Positions 38,091 to 47,783 of a DNA stretch of 64,000 nt are shown piece after piece (within the stretch, counting starts at the first letter, position 1; every line of letters starts with the position of its first letter). Location of the stretch: assembly GCA_902594655.1 (NCBI GenBank), contig CACJMW010000001.1, positions 1 to 64,000 on the forward strand, written 5' to 3'. The notes under the pieces are model-generated. The model was not told where the DNA came from. It made no database searches and was given only the letters and a program-made list of their open reading frames with translations. Origin of the DNA: an uncultured Pelagibacteraceae bacterium. GTDB taxonomy: Bacteria; Pseudomonadota; Alphaproteobacteria; Pelagibacterales; Pelagibacteraceae. The position numbers were made by a program, and so were the translations under genes.

Positions 38091-38947
38091 TGCCATTTAA
38101 ACATATTTTAGTTCTGCTTTTTATAATGGCTACACATGGAAGTGCCTTTCCAATAGCAAAACTTGCTCTTAATAATAATGTTCCACCAATTCTTATGGCC
38201 TCTCTAAGGATGGGCATAGTAATGCTGCTATTAATTCCTTTTTGGAAATTTAAAATTCCAGACAAAAAATATCTTAAGTCACTTATTTTATTTTCAATTT
38301 CTATGGGTGTAATGGTCTATGTTTTTATGAATCTATCTTTAAAACATTCTTCATTTATTTCCCCAATAATAATTGGTGCTCAATTAGCTGTCCCCTTTGC
38401 TGTTTTATTAAGCGCAAAAATGATCGGAGAAAGTATTAGTGCTAAGAAATGGATGTATGTAATTTTGGCTTTTGTAGGAATTATAATTGTATTCTTTGAT
38501 CCTGAATTAAAAAATAACTTACTTGGATTATTTTTTGCATCATTGATGGCTTTATTTTTTGCTATAGCTCAAGTCTATTCAAGACAATTGAAGGAATTAA
38601 GTCTTATAATATTAAATGCTTATACTGGCTTTTTTGGCTTCTTTGTTCTTATTGGTGTATCTTTTTTTGTAGAAGGTGAAGTGATTATTAATATAAAAAA
38701 TATTAATTTTGATTCTTGGATTTTAATTATTTATCAAGCTGTAATTGTTTCATTGTTTGCTCACATGTCTATGTTTTATTTGTATAAATTTTATACTGTA
38801 GGACAAATTTTTCCCTTCTACTCTTTATTTCCGATATTTGGGATCATTTTGACTTTTTTGATATTTGGTGAAATTCCAAGCCTATTATTTTTTATAGGGA
38901 GCTTTATCGTTATAAGTTCTGTAATTTTGCTGCAAAAAACCAAATAA
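38090..38947 (+). CDS. DMT superfamily (EamA) transporter
   Basis: GTG start; multi-TM ATHGSAFPIAKLALNNNVPPILMASLRM. Confidence 0.88.
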   Translation: MPFKHILVLLFIMATHGSAFPIAKLALNNNVPPILMASLRMGIVMLLLIPFWKFKIPDKKYLKSLILFSISMGVMVYVFMNLSLKHSSFISPIIIGAQLAVPFAVLLSAKMIGESISAKKWMYVILAFVGIIIVFFDPELKNNLLGLFFASLMALFFAIAQVYSRQLKELSLIILNAYTGFFGFFVLIGVSFFVEGEVIINIKNINFDSWILIIYQAVIVSLFAHMSMFYLYKFYTVGQIFPFYSLFPIFGIILTFLIFGEIPSLLFFIGSFIVISSVILLQKTK

Positions 38948-39021
38948 AATAACCTATTGCTATTATTCTCAGATCCTATTTAATTTTGTTTTTATAAATT
39001 GTTAACAATTAAAGGATAAAT

Positions 39022-40203
39022 ATGAAAAAATTAATTTTAGCTGCTTTTCTATTTGTGTCGACAATGTCAACAAATACTTTAGCAGATATTAAAATGGGAA
39101 TCATATTAGGATTTACAGGTCCAATTGAATCTCTAACTCCTGCCATGGCTGGTTCAGCTGAGCTTGCTTTTAAAGAAGCATCAGACTCAGGTAAACTACT
39201 TGGTGGACAAAAGATATCAGTAGAAAGAGCAGACTCAACTTGTGTTGACTCTGCTGCTGCAACAACTGCCGCTGAAGGTTTAATTTCAAATGGCGTAGTT
39301 GCGATAATGGGAGCTGACTGTTCTGGAGTAACTGGTGCAATTGCAACTAATGTTGCTGTGCCAAATGGAGTAGTTATGATTTCACCTTCTGCTACATCTC
39401 CAGGATTAACTGATCTAAATGATAATGGATATTTCTTTAGAACAGCTCCTTCAGATGCAAGAGGTGGACAAATTTTAGCTGACATTACAAAAGACAGAAA
39501 AGTTAAAAGTGTTGCTATCACTTATACAAACAATGACTACGGTAAAGGTTTGGCAGATGTTTACAAAGCAGCTGTAGAAGCTCACGGTATCAAAGTAACA
39601 ACTGTTGCTGCTCATGAAGATGGTAAAGCAGATTATTCAGCAGAAGTTGCTACACTTGCTTCAGCAGGTGGAGATGCAGTAGCTGTAATCGGTTATATAG
39701 ACCAAGGTGGTAAAGGAATAATTCAAGCATCTTTAGATTCAGGTGCGTTTGATGTATTTATTTTATCAGATGGTATGATCGGGGACTCATTAACTGACAA
39801 CTTTGGAAAAGCTTTAAATAAATCTTTCGGTTCTTTACCAGGATCAACTGGAAAAGGAGCTGGAGTATTTGCTGATGTAGCAAAAGCAGGTGGAATAGAT
39901 TCCTCTGGACCTTACACAGGTGAGTCTTACGATGCCGCTGCATTGATCACTTTAGCTATGCAAGCAGGTGGTAAAGCTGACAGAGCAACAATTCAACAAA
40001 ATGTAATGGCAGTTGCTAATGCTCCTGGAAAAAAGATTTATCCAGGTGAATTAGGAAAAGCTTTAGATTTACTTGCAAAAGGTAAAGCTGTTAACTACGA
40101 AGGTGCTACTGGAGTAGAGTTTACAGATGTTGGAGAAGCTTTTGGATCTTTCTTAGAAAAAGAAATCAAAGGTGGAAAATTTAAAACTAAAAAACAAAGA
40201 TAA
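39022..40203 (+). CDS. ABC branched-chain-amino-acid-type substrate-binding protein
   Basis: Signal peptide; IKMGIILGFTGPIESLTPAMAGSAELAFKEA. Confidence 0.9.
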   Translation: MKKLILAAFLFVSTMSTNTLADIKMGIILGFTGPIESLTPAMAGSAELAFKEASDSGKLLGGQKISVERADSTCVDSAAATTAAEGLISNGVVAIMGADCSGVTGAIATNVAVPNGVVMISPSATSPGLTDLNDNGYFFRTAPSDARGGQILADITKDRKVKSVAITYTNNDYGKGLADVYKAAVEAHGIKVTTVAAHEDGKADYSAEVATLASAGGDAVAVIGYIDQGGKGIIQASLDSGAFDVFILSDGMIGDSLTDNFGKALNKSFGSLPGSTGKGAGVFADVAKAGGIDSSGPYTGESYDAAALITLAMQAGGKADRATIQQNVMAVANAPGKKIYPGELGKALDLLAKGKAVNYEGATGVEFTDVGEAFGSFLEKEIKGGKFKTKKQR

Positions 40204-40327
40204 TATTTGAGTTTAAAACCCCAGCGAATTTAATCGCTGGGGTTTTTTTTATTTTTATTAAAAAAATATATTTGTCTGCTAAATAAATAATAAGACCGGC
40301 AGCTATTCCAATAAGAATATAGTACAA
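40187..40327 (-). CDS. Possible 46-aa single-TM protein overlapping terminator and SBP 3' end
   Basis: Translation from TTG: MYYILIGIAAGLIIYLADKYIFLIKIKKTPAIKFAGVLNSNIIFVF*; GAGGA 8 nt upstream; overlaps other features, so weak. Confidence 0.25.
   Translation of the reverse strand: MYYILIGIAAGLIIYLADKYIFLIKIKKTPAIKFAGVLNSNIIFVF
40215..40250 (+). terminator. Rho-independent terminator after the LivJ/K-type gene
   Basis: aaaaccccagcga/tcgctggggtttt 13-bp stem plus T-run. Confidence 0.92.
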
Positions 40328-40328
40328 T

Positions 40329-40703
40329 TTAAATTCCTCTTTTAATTAAATCGTAAATTTTGTTTTTATTAGTTATACCCATTTCTCGAACAATTTCTTT
40401 ATTATTTTTATATACTACTATAGTTGTCCAATAATCTATTTTTAAAAACTCTGCTATTTCTGGGTTTTCAGTTTGTTCATAAAAATAAAATAAGACGTCA
40501 TTAAAATCATTTATTGCACTCTTAAATACTTTGGTTTGAGCTTTACATGTCGAACAATATTTATTCCATGAATTGACAACAATAGTTTTTCCGTCATTTT
40601 GGGCTTTCTTAAAATCTTCTATGGTGAAATTAGTTTCTTTTTCAAATGCCAATAAATTTGTTGATATAATTATAAATAAACAAGTTAAAAATATCCTTTT
40701 CAT
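40329..40703 (-). CDS. Secreted thioredoxin-like protein
   Basis: Signal peptide; VVNSWNKYCSTCKAQTKVFK. Confidence 0.75.
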   Translation of the reverse strand: MKRIFLTCLFIIISTNLLAFEKETNFTIEDFKKAQNDGKTIVVNSWNKYCSTCKAQTKVFKSAINDFNDVLFYFYEQTENPEIAEFLKIDYWTTIVVYKNNKEIVREMGITNKNKIYDLIKRGI

Positions 40704-40706
40704 TCT

Positions 40707-42077
40707 TTATTGCTTTATAATTTTTTCAGGTAATATTCCCTGTGGCCTATAGCGCATAATTAATAGTACTCCAGTTCCAATCATCAAAAATCTAAAGTAT
40801 GGAGCGCTTTCAATTAAATGAACTTTTAAAGCATTTGTTTCTGGTAAGTGAGCAGTAAAGAAATTAATTAAGAATAAAGCTATTGGTGCTGCTTCAACCC
40901 ATAAAAACCAAACTACAAATCCTCCAAGTATGGCACCAAAATTATTTCCAGTTCCACCTACTATAACCATTACCCAAATAACAAATGTATATCTCATAGG
41001 TCTATAGCTTCCTGGAGTAAACAAACCATCATTTGTTACCATCATCGCACCTGCTAAACCAACAACCGCAGATCCTAATATAAAAATTAAAAGGTGTTCT
41101 TTGACAACATTTTTACCCATGGCACTTGCCGCTTCTTCATTGTCTCTTATTGCTCTCATTTTTCTTCCCCAAGGTGAATAAAGGGCTTTTTGAGTGACAA
41201 TTAATAAAATTATAACTACAGTTAAAAAAAGTCCTGCCATACATAGTTTTACATAAACTGATGAAGCATCAATTACCAATTGATTTAAAAGATCTTGTCG
41301 TTCTGAGAGAGTATCAATTACTTTTAATTTACCTGAATTAAATTTTTCTACTAAACTAATAAACCAAGGTGAAGTTTGAAGGTCAATTTCATATGGAACA
41401 GGTCTTTTTAAACCTATTACGTTCTTTACTCCTCTAGCCAACCAATCCTCATGTTTAATTATAGAAACCACAATTTCAGCAATTAACAATGTTGCAATTG
41501 CTAAATAGTCTGCCCTTAAACCAAGTGCGATTTTTCCAATAATATAAGCTAATCCACCTGCAAAAAATGCTCCCACTATCCAAGAAAATAGTATTGGCAT
41601 TCCCAAGCCACCTAGGAAGCCGGTTTTAGCAGGATTGACTGCTTCAATACTTTCAATTCCTGGGCCAGCTAATAATCTAATTAGAAGTAAACCTATTACT
41701 ATAATACCTGCTATTAAATAATTTCTTTTTTTTGATTTTTGAATTTTTTTTAAAATATAACGAATTGAAACAATCATAGCTACCACGACACCTAAGGAGC
41801 CTATCATATTAATTCCACCTGCTTTCCATGCTTCAGGTACTGGGGCAACAGAAACAAGAACTACAGCTAATCCACCTAATGCAGTGTACCCCATGATTCC
41901 AAAATTAATTAAACCTGCGTAACCCCATTGGATATTTGCGCCGATAGTCATAACAGCTGAGATCAAACAATAGTTCAAAATAGATAAGGCTTGAGACCAT
42001 GATTGAAATATCCCAACTAAAATAATTAGTATAAACATTATCATGTAGGCAGTTACTACGTTTAAATATTGCTTCAT
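40707..42077 (-). CDS. livM: Branched-chain amino acid ABC permease LivM-type
   Basis: SYRPMRYTFVIWVMVIVGGTGNNFGAILGGF, RPQGILPEK. Confidence 0.92.
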   Translation of the reverse strand: MKQYLNVVTAYMIMFILIILVGIFQSWSQALSILNYCLISAVMTIGANIQWGYAGLINFGIMGYTALGGLAVVLVSVAPVPEAWKAGGINMIGSLGVVVAMIVSIRYILKKIQKSKKRNYLIAGIIVIGLLLIRLLAGPGIESIEAVNPAKTGFLGGLGMPILFSWIVGAFFAGGLAYIIGKIALGLRADYLAIATLLIAEIVVSIIKHEDWLARGVKNVIGLKRPVPYEIDLQTSPWFISLVEKFNSGKLKVIDTLSERQDLLNQLVIDASSVYVKLCMAGLFLTVVIILLIVTQKALYSPWGRKMRAIRDNEEAASAMGKNVVKEHLLIFILGSAVVGLAGAMMVTNDGLFTPGSYRPMRYTFVIWVMVIVGGTGNNFGAILGGFVVWFLWVEAAPIALFLINFFTAHLPETNALKVHLIESAPYFRFLMIGTGVLLIMRYRPQGILPEKIIKQ

Positions 42078-43084
42078 AATCTAAGTCCTTTAAAAATACC
42101 CGAAGGTCTAAAAAGTAATACAATTACTAAAATAGAGAATGATACCGCAAATTTGTAATCAGTAGAAAGAAGTTGCATTAATGAATTTGGTTCTAAACTT
42201 TCTGGAAGTATATAAGTAAAAAACTTTTTATAAGCATAGGTTATTAATATTTCTCCAAAAGCTACTACATAACCTCCAAGAAATGCTCCTAATGGATTTC
42301 CAATTCCTCCGACAATTGCTGCAGCAAAAATAGGAAGCATATTATTAAAATATACAAATGGCTTATAGCTTTTGTCTAAGCCATATAAAACTCCACCAAC
42401 AGTTGCTAAAATACCAGCTATTACCCAAGTTAATAGTACAACCTTTTTTGGATCTATTCCTGATAATAAAGCAAGGTCTTCATTGTCAGAATAGGCCCTC
42501 ATACTTGTTCCAGTTTTAGTTTTGTTTAAAAACCAAAACATTATTGAAACAACAATTACAGTCACAACTATTGTAATTGCTTGAGTTGATTTAATTGTTA
42601 AACCCTCATTTAATCCTGTCATTTCTTTAAACTCTGTAGCTTTCAAAATAAATTTTTCTCCGTCTAAAAATCTTCTATCAAAAGGTCCAATAATAATTCT
42701 TATAATTGCTTGTGTAACAAACATTACACCAACACTCACCATAGCAAGTACTACAGGTGGGCTTTTTTTTATCCTATAATAACTAAAAACAAATTTATCT
42801 ATAGATAGCATGTATAAAATCATCATAATTACTGCAAAGGGAATAGTTAATAATGCTGTGGGCAAAAAACCAAAATTTATTCCAAGTGATTGAAAGTAAA
42901 ATGTTAGCAATACAGCAAACATGGTTCCAAAAGACATCATGTCTCCTGTTGCAAAATTTGCGAACCTTAAAACACCATAAATTAATGTTACAAAAATTGC
43001 TCCTAATGCAAGTTGGGAGCCATAACTAAGTGCTGGAATTATTGTATAGTTAAGAAGTAAAATTATTGCGTTCAAAAAATCCAT
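42074..43084 (-). CDS. livH: Branched-chain amino acid ABC permease LivH-type
   Basis: IYGVLRFANFATGDMMSFG; AAAIVGGIGNPLGAFLGGY. Confidence 0.92.
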   Translation of the reverse strand: MDFLNAIILLLNYTIIPALSYGSQLALGAIFVTLIYGVLRFANFATGDMMSFGTMFAVLLTFYFQSLGINFGFLPTALLTIPFAVIMMILYMLSIDKFVFSYYRIKKSPPVVLAMVSVGVMFVTQAIIRIIIGPFDRRFLDGEKFILKATEFKEMTGLNEGLTIKSTQAITIVVTVIVVSIMFWFLNKTKTGTSMRAYSDNEDLALLSGIDPKKVVLLTWVIAGILATVGGVLYGLDKSYKPFVYFNNMLPIFAAAIVGGIGNPLGAFLGGYVVAFGEILITYAYKKFFTYILPESLEPNSLMQLLSTDYKFAVSFSILVIVLLFRPSGIFKGLRL

Positions 43085-43085
43085 A

Positions 43086-43793
43086 TTATCCTCCTAAAAA
43101 AGACCTCCTTACCTCTGGGTCTTGGAGTAGCTCGTTTCCAGATCCTTCAAATTTATTTTGTCCAGTAACTAAAACATACCCTCTATCTGATATACTTAAA
43201 GCTTGTTTTGCGTTTTGCTCTACCATAATGACTGCAACATTAGTTTTTTTTACTTTGATGATATGTTGAAATAATTCATCCATTACGATTGGTGAGACCC
43301 CGGCCGTAGGTTCATCTAACATTAAAACTGAAGGTCTAATCATTAAAGCTCTTCCCAAAGCTACTTGCTGTCTTTGTCCTCCAGATAATTCTCCAACAAC
43401 TTGAGATTTTTTTTCATTTAGTATTGGAAATAATTCATAGATTTCATCAATAACTTTATTTACATCATCTTCTCTTAAGAATGCCCCAACTTCTAAATTT
43501 TCTTTAACCGTCAAGTCAGCAAAAACGTTTCTTGTTTGAGGAACAAAAGAAATTCCTGCTTTAACTCTATCTTGTGGTGATAAACTTGTGATATCTTTGC
43601 CATCAATTGATATTGAGCCGGCCTTGAGCTTCAATAAACCCAACATTGCTTTCATTGCTGTAGATTTTCCTGCACCATTTGGTCCTAAGATTGCAACAAT
43701 TTCACCTCTATCAACATTTATTGAACAAGAGCTTATGATATCAGGACCATTTCCGTAGCCTGCTGTCATCTTGCTTCCCTCAAAAAAAGCCAT
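43086..43793 (-). CDS. livF: ABC ATP-binding protein LivF-type
   Basis: GPNGAGKSTAMKAMLGLL, ELSGGQRQQVALGRALM, LMLDEPTAGVSP. Confidence 0.94.
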   Translation of the reverse strand: MAFFEGSKMTAGYGNGPDIISSCSINVDRGEIVAILGPNGAGKSTAMKAMLGLLKLKAGSISIDGKDITSLSPQDRVKAGISFVPQTRNVFADLTVKENLEVGAFLREDDVNKVIDEIYELFPILNEKKSQVVGELSGGQRQQVALGRALMIRPSVLMLDEPTAGVSPIVMDELFQHIIKVKKTNVAVIMVEQNAKQALSISDRGYVLVTGQNKFEGSGNELLQDPEVRRSFLGG

Positions 43794-44591
43794 TAATTTT
43801 TTTCTCCATTATTTTCATTTCCTCTTCCAAGATAACTTTCAATTACTTTTTCATTTTTTTTTACTTCTTCAGGACTACCTTCAAATAAAACAGCACCGTC
43901 AGACATTACAATTACTGGGTCGCACATTCTGCTTATAAAATCCATATCATGTTCAATCATGCAAAAGGTATAGTTTTTCTCCTTATTTAATCGCAATATT
44001 GCTGTACCAAGATCTTTTAAAAGAGTTCTATTGACGCCAGCTCCTACCTCATCTAACAGAACAATTTTAGCATCAACCATCATAGTTCTCCCGAGTTCTA
44101 ACAGTTTTTTTTTGTCCACCAGATAAATTTCCGGCCAGTTCGTTTGCCAAATGTTTAAGATTTAAAAAATCAATAACTTCATAAGCTTTATCTCTAATAA
44201 CGTCTTCTTCCTTTTTAATTAATGAAGGTTTTAAAAAAGCATTAATTAAATTTTCACCAGATTGATTTCCAGGTACCATCATTAAATTCTCTAAAACAGT
44301 CAAATTTGTAAATTCGTGTGCAATTTGAAAGGTTCTCAATAATCCTTTTGAAAATAATTCATAAGACGGTACCTCTGTAATATTTTCATTATTAAATATA
44401 ACTTGACCAGAATTTGGTTTTAAATTTCCAGCTATTAGATTAAATAAAGTAGATTTGCCTGAACCATTTGGTCCAATTATGCCTGTTATAGATCCTTTTT
44501 TTATATTTAACGAACAGTTAGATACAGCTGCAAGACCTCCAAAGTATTTAGTTAGTTTTTCAACTTTTAAAATATCGGGATTATGATCCAT
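43793..44591 (-). CDS. livG: ABC ATP-binding protein LivG-type, frame interrupted at an A9 tract
   Basis: N-part ORF 44073-44591 (Walker A GPNGSGKST, NLSGGQKK) and C-part ORF 43793-44119 (KKLLELGRTMMVDAKIVLLDEVGAGVN) join with a one-base correction. Confidence 0.88.
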
Positions 44592-44592
44592 T

Positions 44593-45363
44593 TTATTTTC
44601 CCTTCAATCTTTTGAGAATATTGTTTGAAGAAATATTTAAATTTTTATAAAATTTTAGTTTCTTCAATTCAATTAATGATTGTTCGTTTAAACCTTTTGG
44701 TGTTTGGGATTTTTTAACTAATTCTTTTAAATCTTTATATTTGTTTTGATTGGCATTTTCTGACAATCCTAAAAATAATGAAGTTATATATTTTTCTGCT
44801 TTTTTTTTATTTATTCCTTTTTTAACCAACCATAAAGAAAGATAGCTTAACATTTCATAATAAGGAGCCATCATTGACGACATAGTCCAAAAATTTAATG
44901 ACAAATTTTCATTTTTTATTTCAATTGTATTTCCAATTTTATCAAAAAATTTTTTTACAGATCGATTTTTTGGAAATATAGGGACGGGACCAATACCTAA
45001 AGATATTGGTGGTAGCGGTATTGCCCTAACAATATCTATTCTTTTACCAACATATTTTTTCAATTCATTCATTTTAATAGTTGAAATAAAGCTAATAACT
45101 TTTTGTGAATTCTTAAATTTTAGCTCTTTTATTATTTTTTTACCTACTTCTGGTGTTACACCCAGAAAAATCCAATTTGATTTATCAACAATATCTTGAT
45201 TTAGATTTAACACTTCTATCTTGCTGCTTTTTCTTTTAAGTAATGATGAAATCTTTTTATTTCTTTTTGATAAATAAATTTTTTTATATTTTATTTTAGA
45301 TTTGATTATTCCTTCAACGACAGCTTTGGTTATCTCTCCAGTTCCAATAAAGCCTAAATTCAT
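44593..45363 (-). CDS. Pyrroline-5-carboxylate reductase-like (ProC family)
   Basis: MNLGFIGTGEITKAVVEGI; VISFISTIKMNELKKYVGKRIDIVRAIPLPPI; ORF extends to 45378. Confidence 0.8.
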   Translation of the reverse strand: MNLGFIGTGEITKAVVEGIIKSKIKYKKIYLSKRNKKISSLLKRKSSKIEVLNLNQDIVDKSNWIFLGVTPEVGKKIIKELKFKNSQKVISFISTIKMNELKKYVGKRIDIVRAIPLPPISLGIGPVPIFPKNRSVKKFFDKIGNTIEIKNENLSLNFWTMSSMMAPYYEMLSYLSLWLVKKGINKKKAEKYITSLFLGLSENANQNKYKDLKELVKKSQTPKGLNEQSLIELKKLKFYKNLNISSNNILKRLKGK

Positions 45364-45388
45364 TTTTAAAATATACACATTTATTTTT

Positions 45389-45425
45389 CAAAAAAAAAAG
45401 ACCAGCATTTACATGCTGGTCTTTT
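45389..45425 (-). terminator. Rho-independent terminator of the beta-barrel protein gene
   Basis: aaaagaccagcat/atgctggtctttt 13-bp stem, U-tract on - strand. Confidence 0.88.
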
Positions 45426-45459
45426 AAATATTTAAAGTCTAGTGACTATATTGTTTGTA

Positions 45460-46104
45460 TTAGAAACCTTTTACAATACTAACACCAACACTATAACCAT
45501 CCATACCTGAAACAGTTACTACGTTACCTTGGCCGCCTTCACTATCAGCTCCACCAATTTTAACATCTTCGTACTCACTTAGAGTAGCTTCTAACCTCAT
45601 AGTTACATCTGACACATCTCTTTCGAAACCTAGTGAAAGATGAGTACCCCAAAGGTCATCGTTACCATATTTAGTTCCTGTATTCATGTTTTCGTTAGTT
45701 ATAATGTCTGAATGAGTTACACCCAATTTAGCATACACTCCTTCACTTCCAAGTGGTGCCATTAGGTAAGCGCCGACGTTTGACTCTAGATCAACTTGAA
45801 CTGTAGTGTTCCCAGTGTCTACCTGCTCTTCATCTCTATTGTTAGTTACAGTTTCAGATTCGATGTCGTAAGGTATTGCCTCTACTCCAATCGAAACTAA
45901 ATCCATAATTTTATATTCAATAAAAATAGATCCTACAGCAGCCTCTAAAGTCTCTGTTCTACTCTCATTACTTTGAGTTTCAGATCCATTCGCATCTAAG
46001 CTAACGCCTTTTACATTAATCCCTACAGAAACTTGTGCACTAGCAGAGAAAATTGCAAAAGTGGATAATATAGTTGCTATAATTATAGTTTTTAATTTAT
46101 GCAT
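45460..46104 (-). CDS. Outer-membrane beta-barrel-like protein
   Basis: Signal peptide ...ATILSTFAIFSASAQ, alternating strands, C-terminal Phe (SVGVSIVKGF). Confidence 0.65.
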   Translation of the reverse strand: MHKLKTIIIATILSTFAIFSASAQVSVGINVKGVSLDANGSETQSNESRTETLEAAVGSIFIEYKIMDLVSIGVEAIPYDIESETVTNNRDEEQVDTGNTTVQVDLESNVGAYLMAPLGSEGVYAKLGVTHSDIITNENMNTGTKYGNDDLWGTHLSLGFERDVSDVTMRLEATLSEYEDVKIGGADSEGGQGNVVTVSGMDGYSVGVSIVKGF

Positions 46105-46262
46105 TTTATTTCCTATATTTTTAATTAATTAATTAATTAGTGGATGTTCGTACCATATCCCTAATGAAAATCCAAACAAAACACCTTTAAACGTGTATAT
46201 ATATGAAAGATTAAATATATTAGTTGTATTTTTACAACATTAAAATGATTTAAAATAAAGGT

Positions 46263-46766
46263 TTATTTACAATTTCCAATTGAATTTTGATCACAAACTC
46301 TACCATCTACCCATGTTGCATTATTCAAATTTGTACCTTCAAAATTAGCACCTATGATGTTTGCAGCTGTGAGATCGGCTCCGACTAAATTAGCATTTTT
46401 AAAATTTGCCTCTATAAGTGTGGCGCCAATTAGATTGGATCTGGTTAAATTTGCGCTAGTGAAATTAGATTGCTCAAAATTCCCACCTTCCATGTTAGAC
46501 TCGTATAAATTTGCTCTCATAAATGAAGATTCTGAAAATGTACCAAATGCTAGAGTAGAGTTCATCATAATACTTTTATCAAAATTAACTTTAATAAAAC
46601 TTGCGAAAGATAAATTTGAATTAGGCAAATAACTGCCCCCTAAATCTTGACCCTCTGAAAATCTACAATTTGTATAATCGACTCCATCGCCTATTGGATC
46701 GTCGCATCCAGCATTTACGTTAAATGCATACAAGACAAATACTATTAAAAAAATAATTTTTTTCAT
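46263..46766 (-). CDS. Secreted pentapeptide-repeat protein
   Basis: Signal peptide; tandem A(N/D)LXX: SANLTRSNLIGATLIEANFKNANLVGADLTAANIIGANFEGTNL. Confidence 0.9.
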   Translation of the reverse strand: MKKIIFLIVFVLYAFNVNAGCDDPIGDGVDYTNCRFSEGQDLGGSYLPNSNLSFASFIKVNFDKSIMMNSTLAFGTFSESSFMRANLYESNMEGGNFEQSNFTSANLTRSNLIGATLIEANFKNANLVGADLTAANIIGANFEGTNLNNATWVDGRVCDQNSIGNCK

Positions 46767-47089
46767 CCAAAATAGTTACTTATTATAGCTAATATGATAG
46801 CAGAAAATACTGTAGGATAAACCAAGTTTCTTTTCGTGATGTAAAATATTAATATTGCGGAAATAATAACTACAACTCTCATTAAATAACTTGTATCTAT
46901 AAGATCACCATTAGGAAATATTAAAACTCTAGAAATTAACGCCGCTAAAGTAGAATAAGCTAAACAATTGAACCATCTATAAATTTTGGAATTTTCATCA
47001 ATTTTTTCGGAAGTTACAGTTCCGAGAAATCTTGACGAATAAGTGGCTATAGAAGTAACTATAATAGCTAAAACTATTTCAAGTGACAT
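46763..47089 (-). CDS. azlD: AzlD family branched-chain amino acid transport protein
   Basis: 108 aa, four-TM pattern; YSSRFLG; partner of AzlC. Confidence 0.82.
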   Translation of the reverse strand: MSLEIVLAIIVTSIATYSSRFLGTVTSEKIDENSKIYRWFNCLAYSTLAALISRVLIFPNGDLIDTSYLMRVVVIISAILIFYITKRNLVYPTVFSAIILAIISNYFG

Positions 47090-47783
47090 TTCTTTCCCCT
47101 ATAAAAAATGCAATTGTCCCTGCAATAATTCCACCAATCAGAATACACCACTCAGGAGAAATATAATAAAATGTCGGTCCTAAAACAGCTCCTAGAATAA
47201 TAGCAAATGAAACACTTTTTGATTTCATTACACCAATCATTGCACATAAAAAGTATATGGGATTTACAATTGCTAAACCTATCATCATATCTTTATTCAA
47301 ATATTCTGCAGAAAAAAATCCAATAATTGTTGAAAAAATAGCGATCAACCAAGTCGCTGTACCAATACCAATCCAAAAGTCAATTCTATATTTCTTTTCA
47401 ATTTTTTTATAATTACTCCTCATAATCAACCAAGATGAAACAGCTACAAAATGACAAGATAAGTAATATTTCCATCGCGGTTGATTTTTTGAAATTACAA
47501 GTGTCATTAAAGATACTGTCATTGGATATAATCTTGCATTGACAAGCCATACTGCTAAAAAAATATTTAATAGTGATGCACTTATAATCATTGACTCCGC
47601 TAAAACTAAAGAGCCAGGCAGAGCATAAATTAAAAAACTCGAAAAGATACTTTCCTGTATCGTAAAACCAATATTTTTTAATAGAGCTCCAATAGCAATG
47701 AAACTTGCCCCTAAGGCTATAGCGGGGCTATCAAAGCTTTTGATTGAAAATAAACCTTTAAGAAATATTTTGAAATTGATCAT
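47079..47783 (-). CDS. azlC: AzlC family permease
   Basis: AIALGASFIAIGALLKNIGFTIQESIFSSFLIYALPGSLV; next to AzlD. Confidence 0.85.
   Translation of the reverse strand: MINFKIFLKGLFSIKSFDSPAIALGASFIAIGALLKNIGFTIQESIFSSFLIYALPGSLVLAESMIISASLLNIFLAVWLVNARLYPMTVSLMTLVISKNQPRWKYYLSCHFVAVSSWLIMRSNYKKIEKKYRIDFWIGIGTATWLIAIFSTIIGFFSAEYLNKDMMIGLAIVNPIYFLCAMIGVMKSKSVSFAIILGAVLGPTFYYISPEWCILIGGIIAGTIAFFIGERNVT

Noticed and set aside
46121-46140. ttaattaattaattaattag tetranucleotide repeat upstream of the beta-barrel gene
   Set aside because: Short AT repeat in a probable promoter of an AT-rich genome; no evidence of phase variation beyond the repeat itself.
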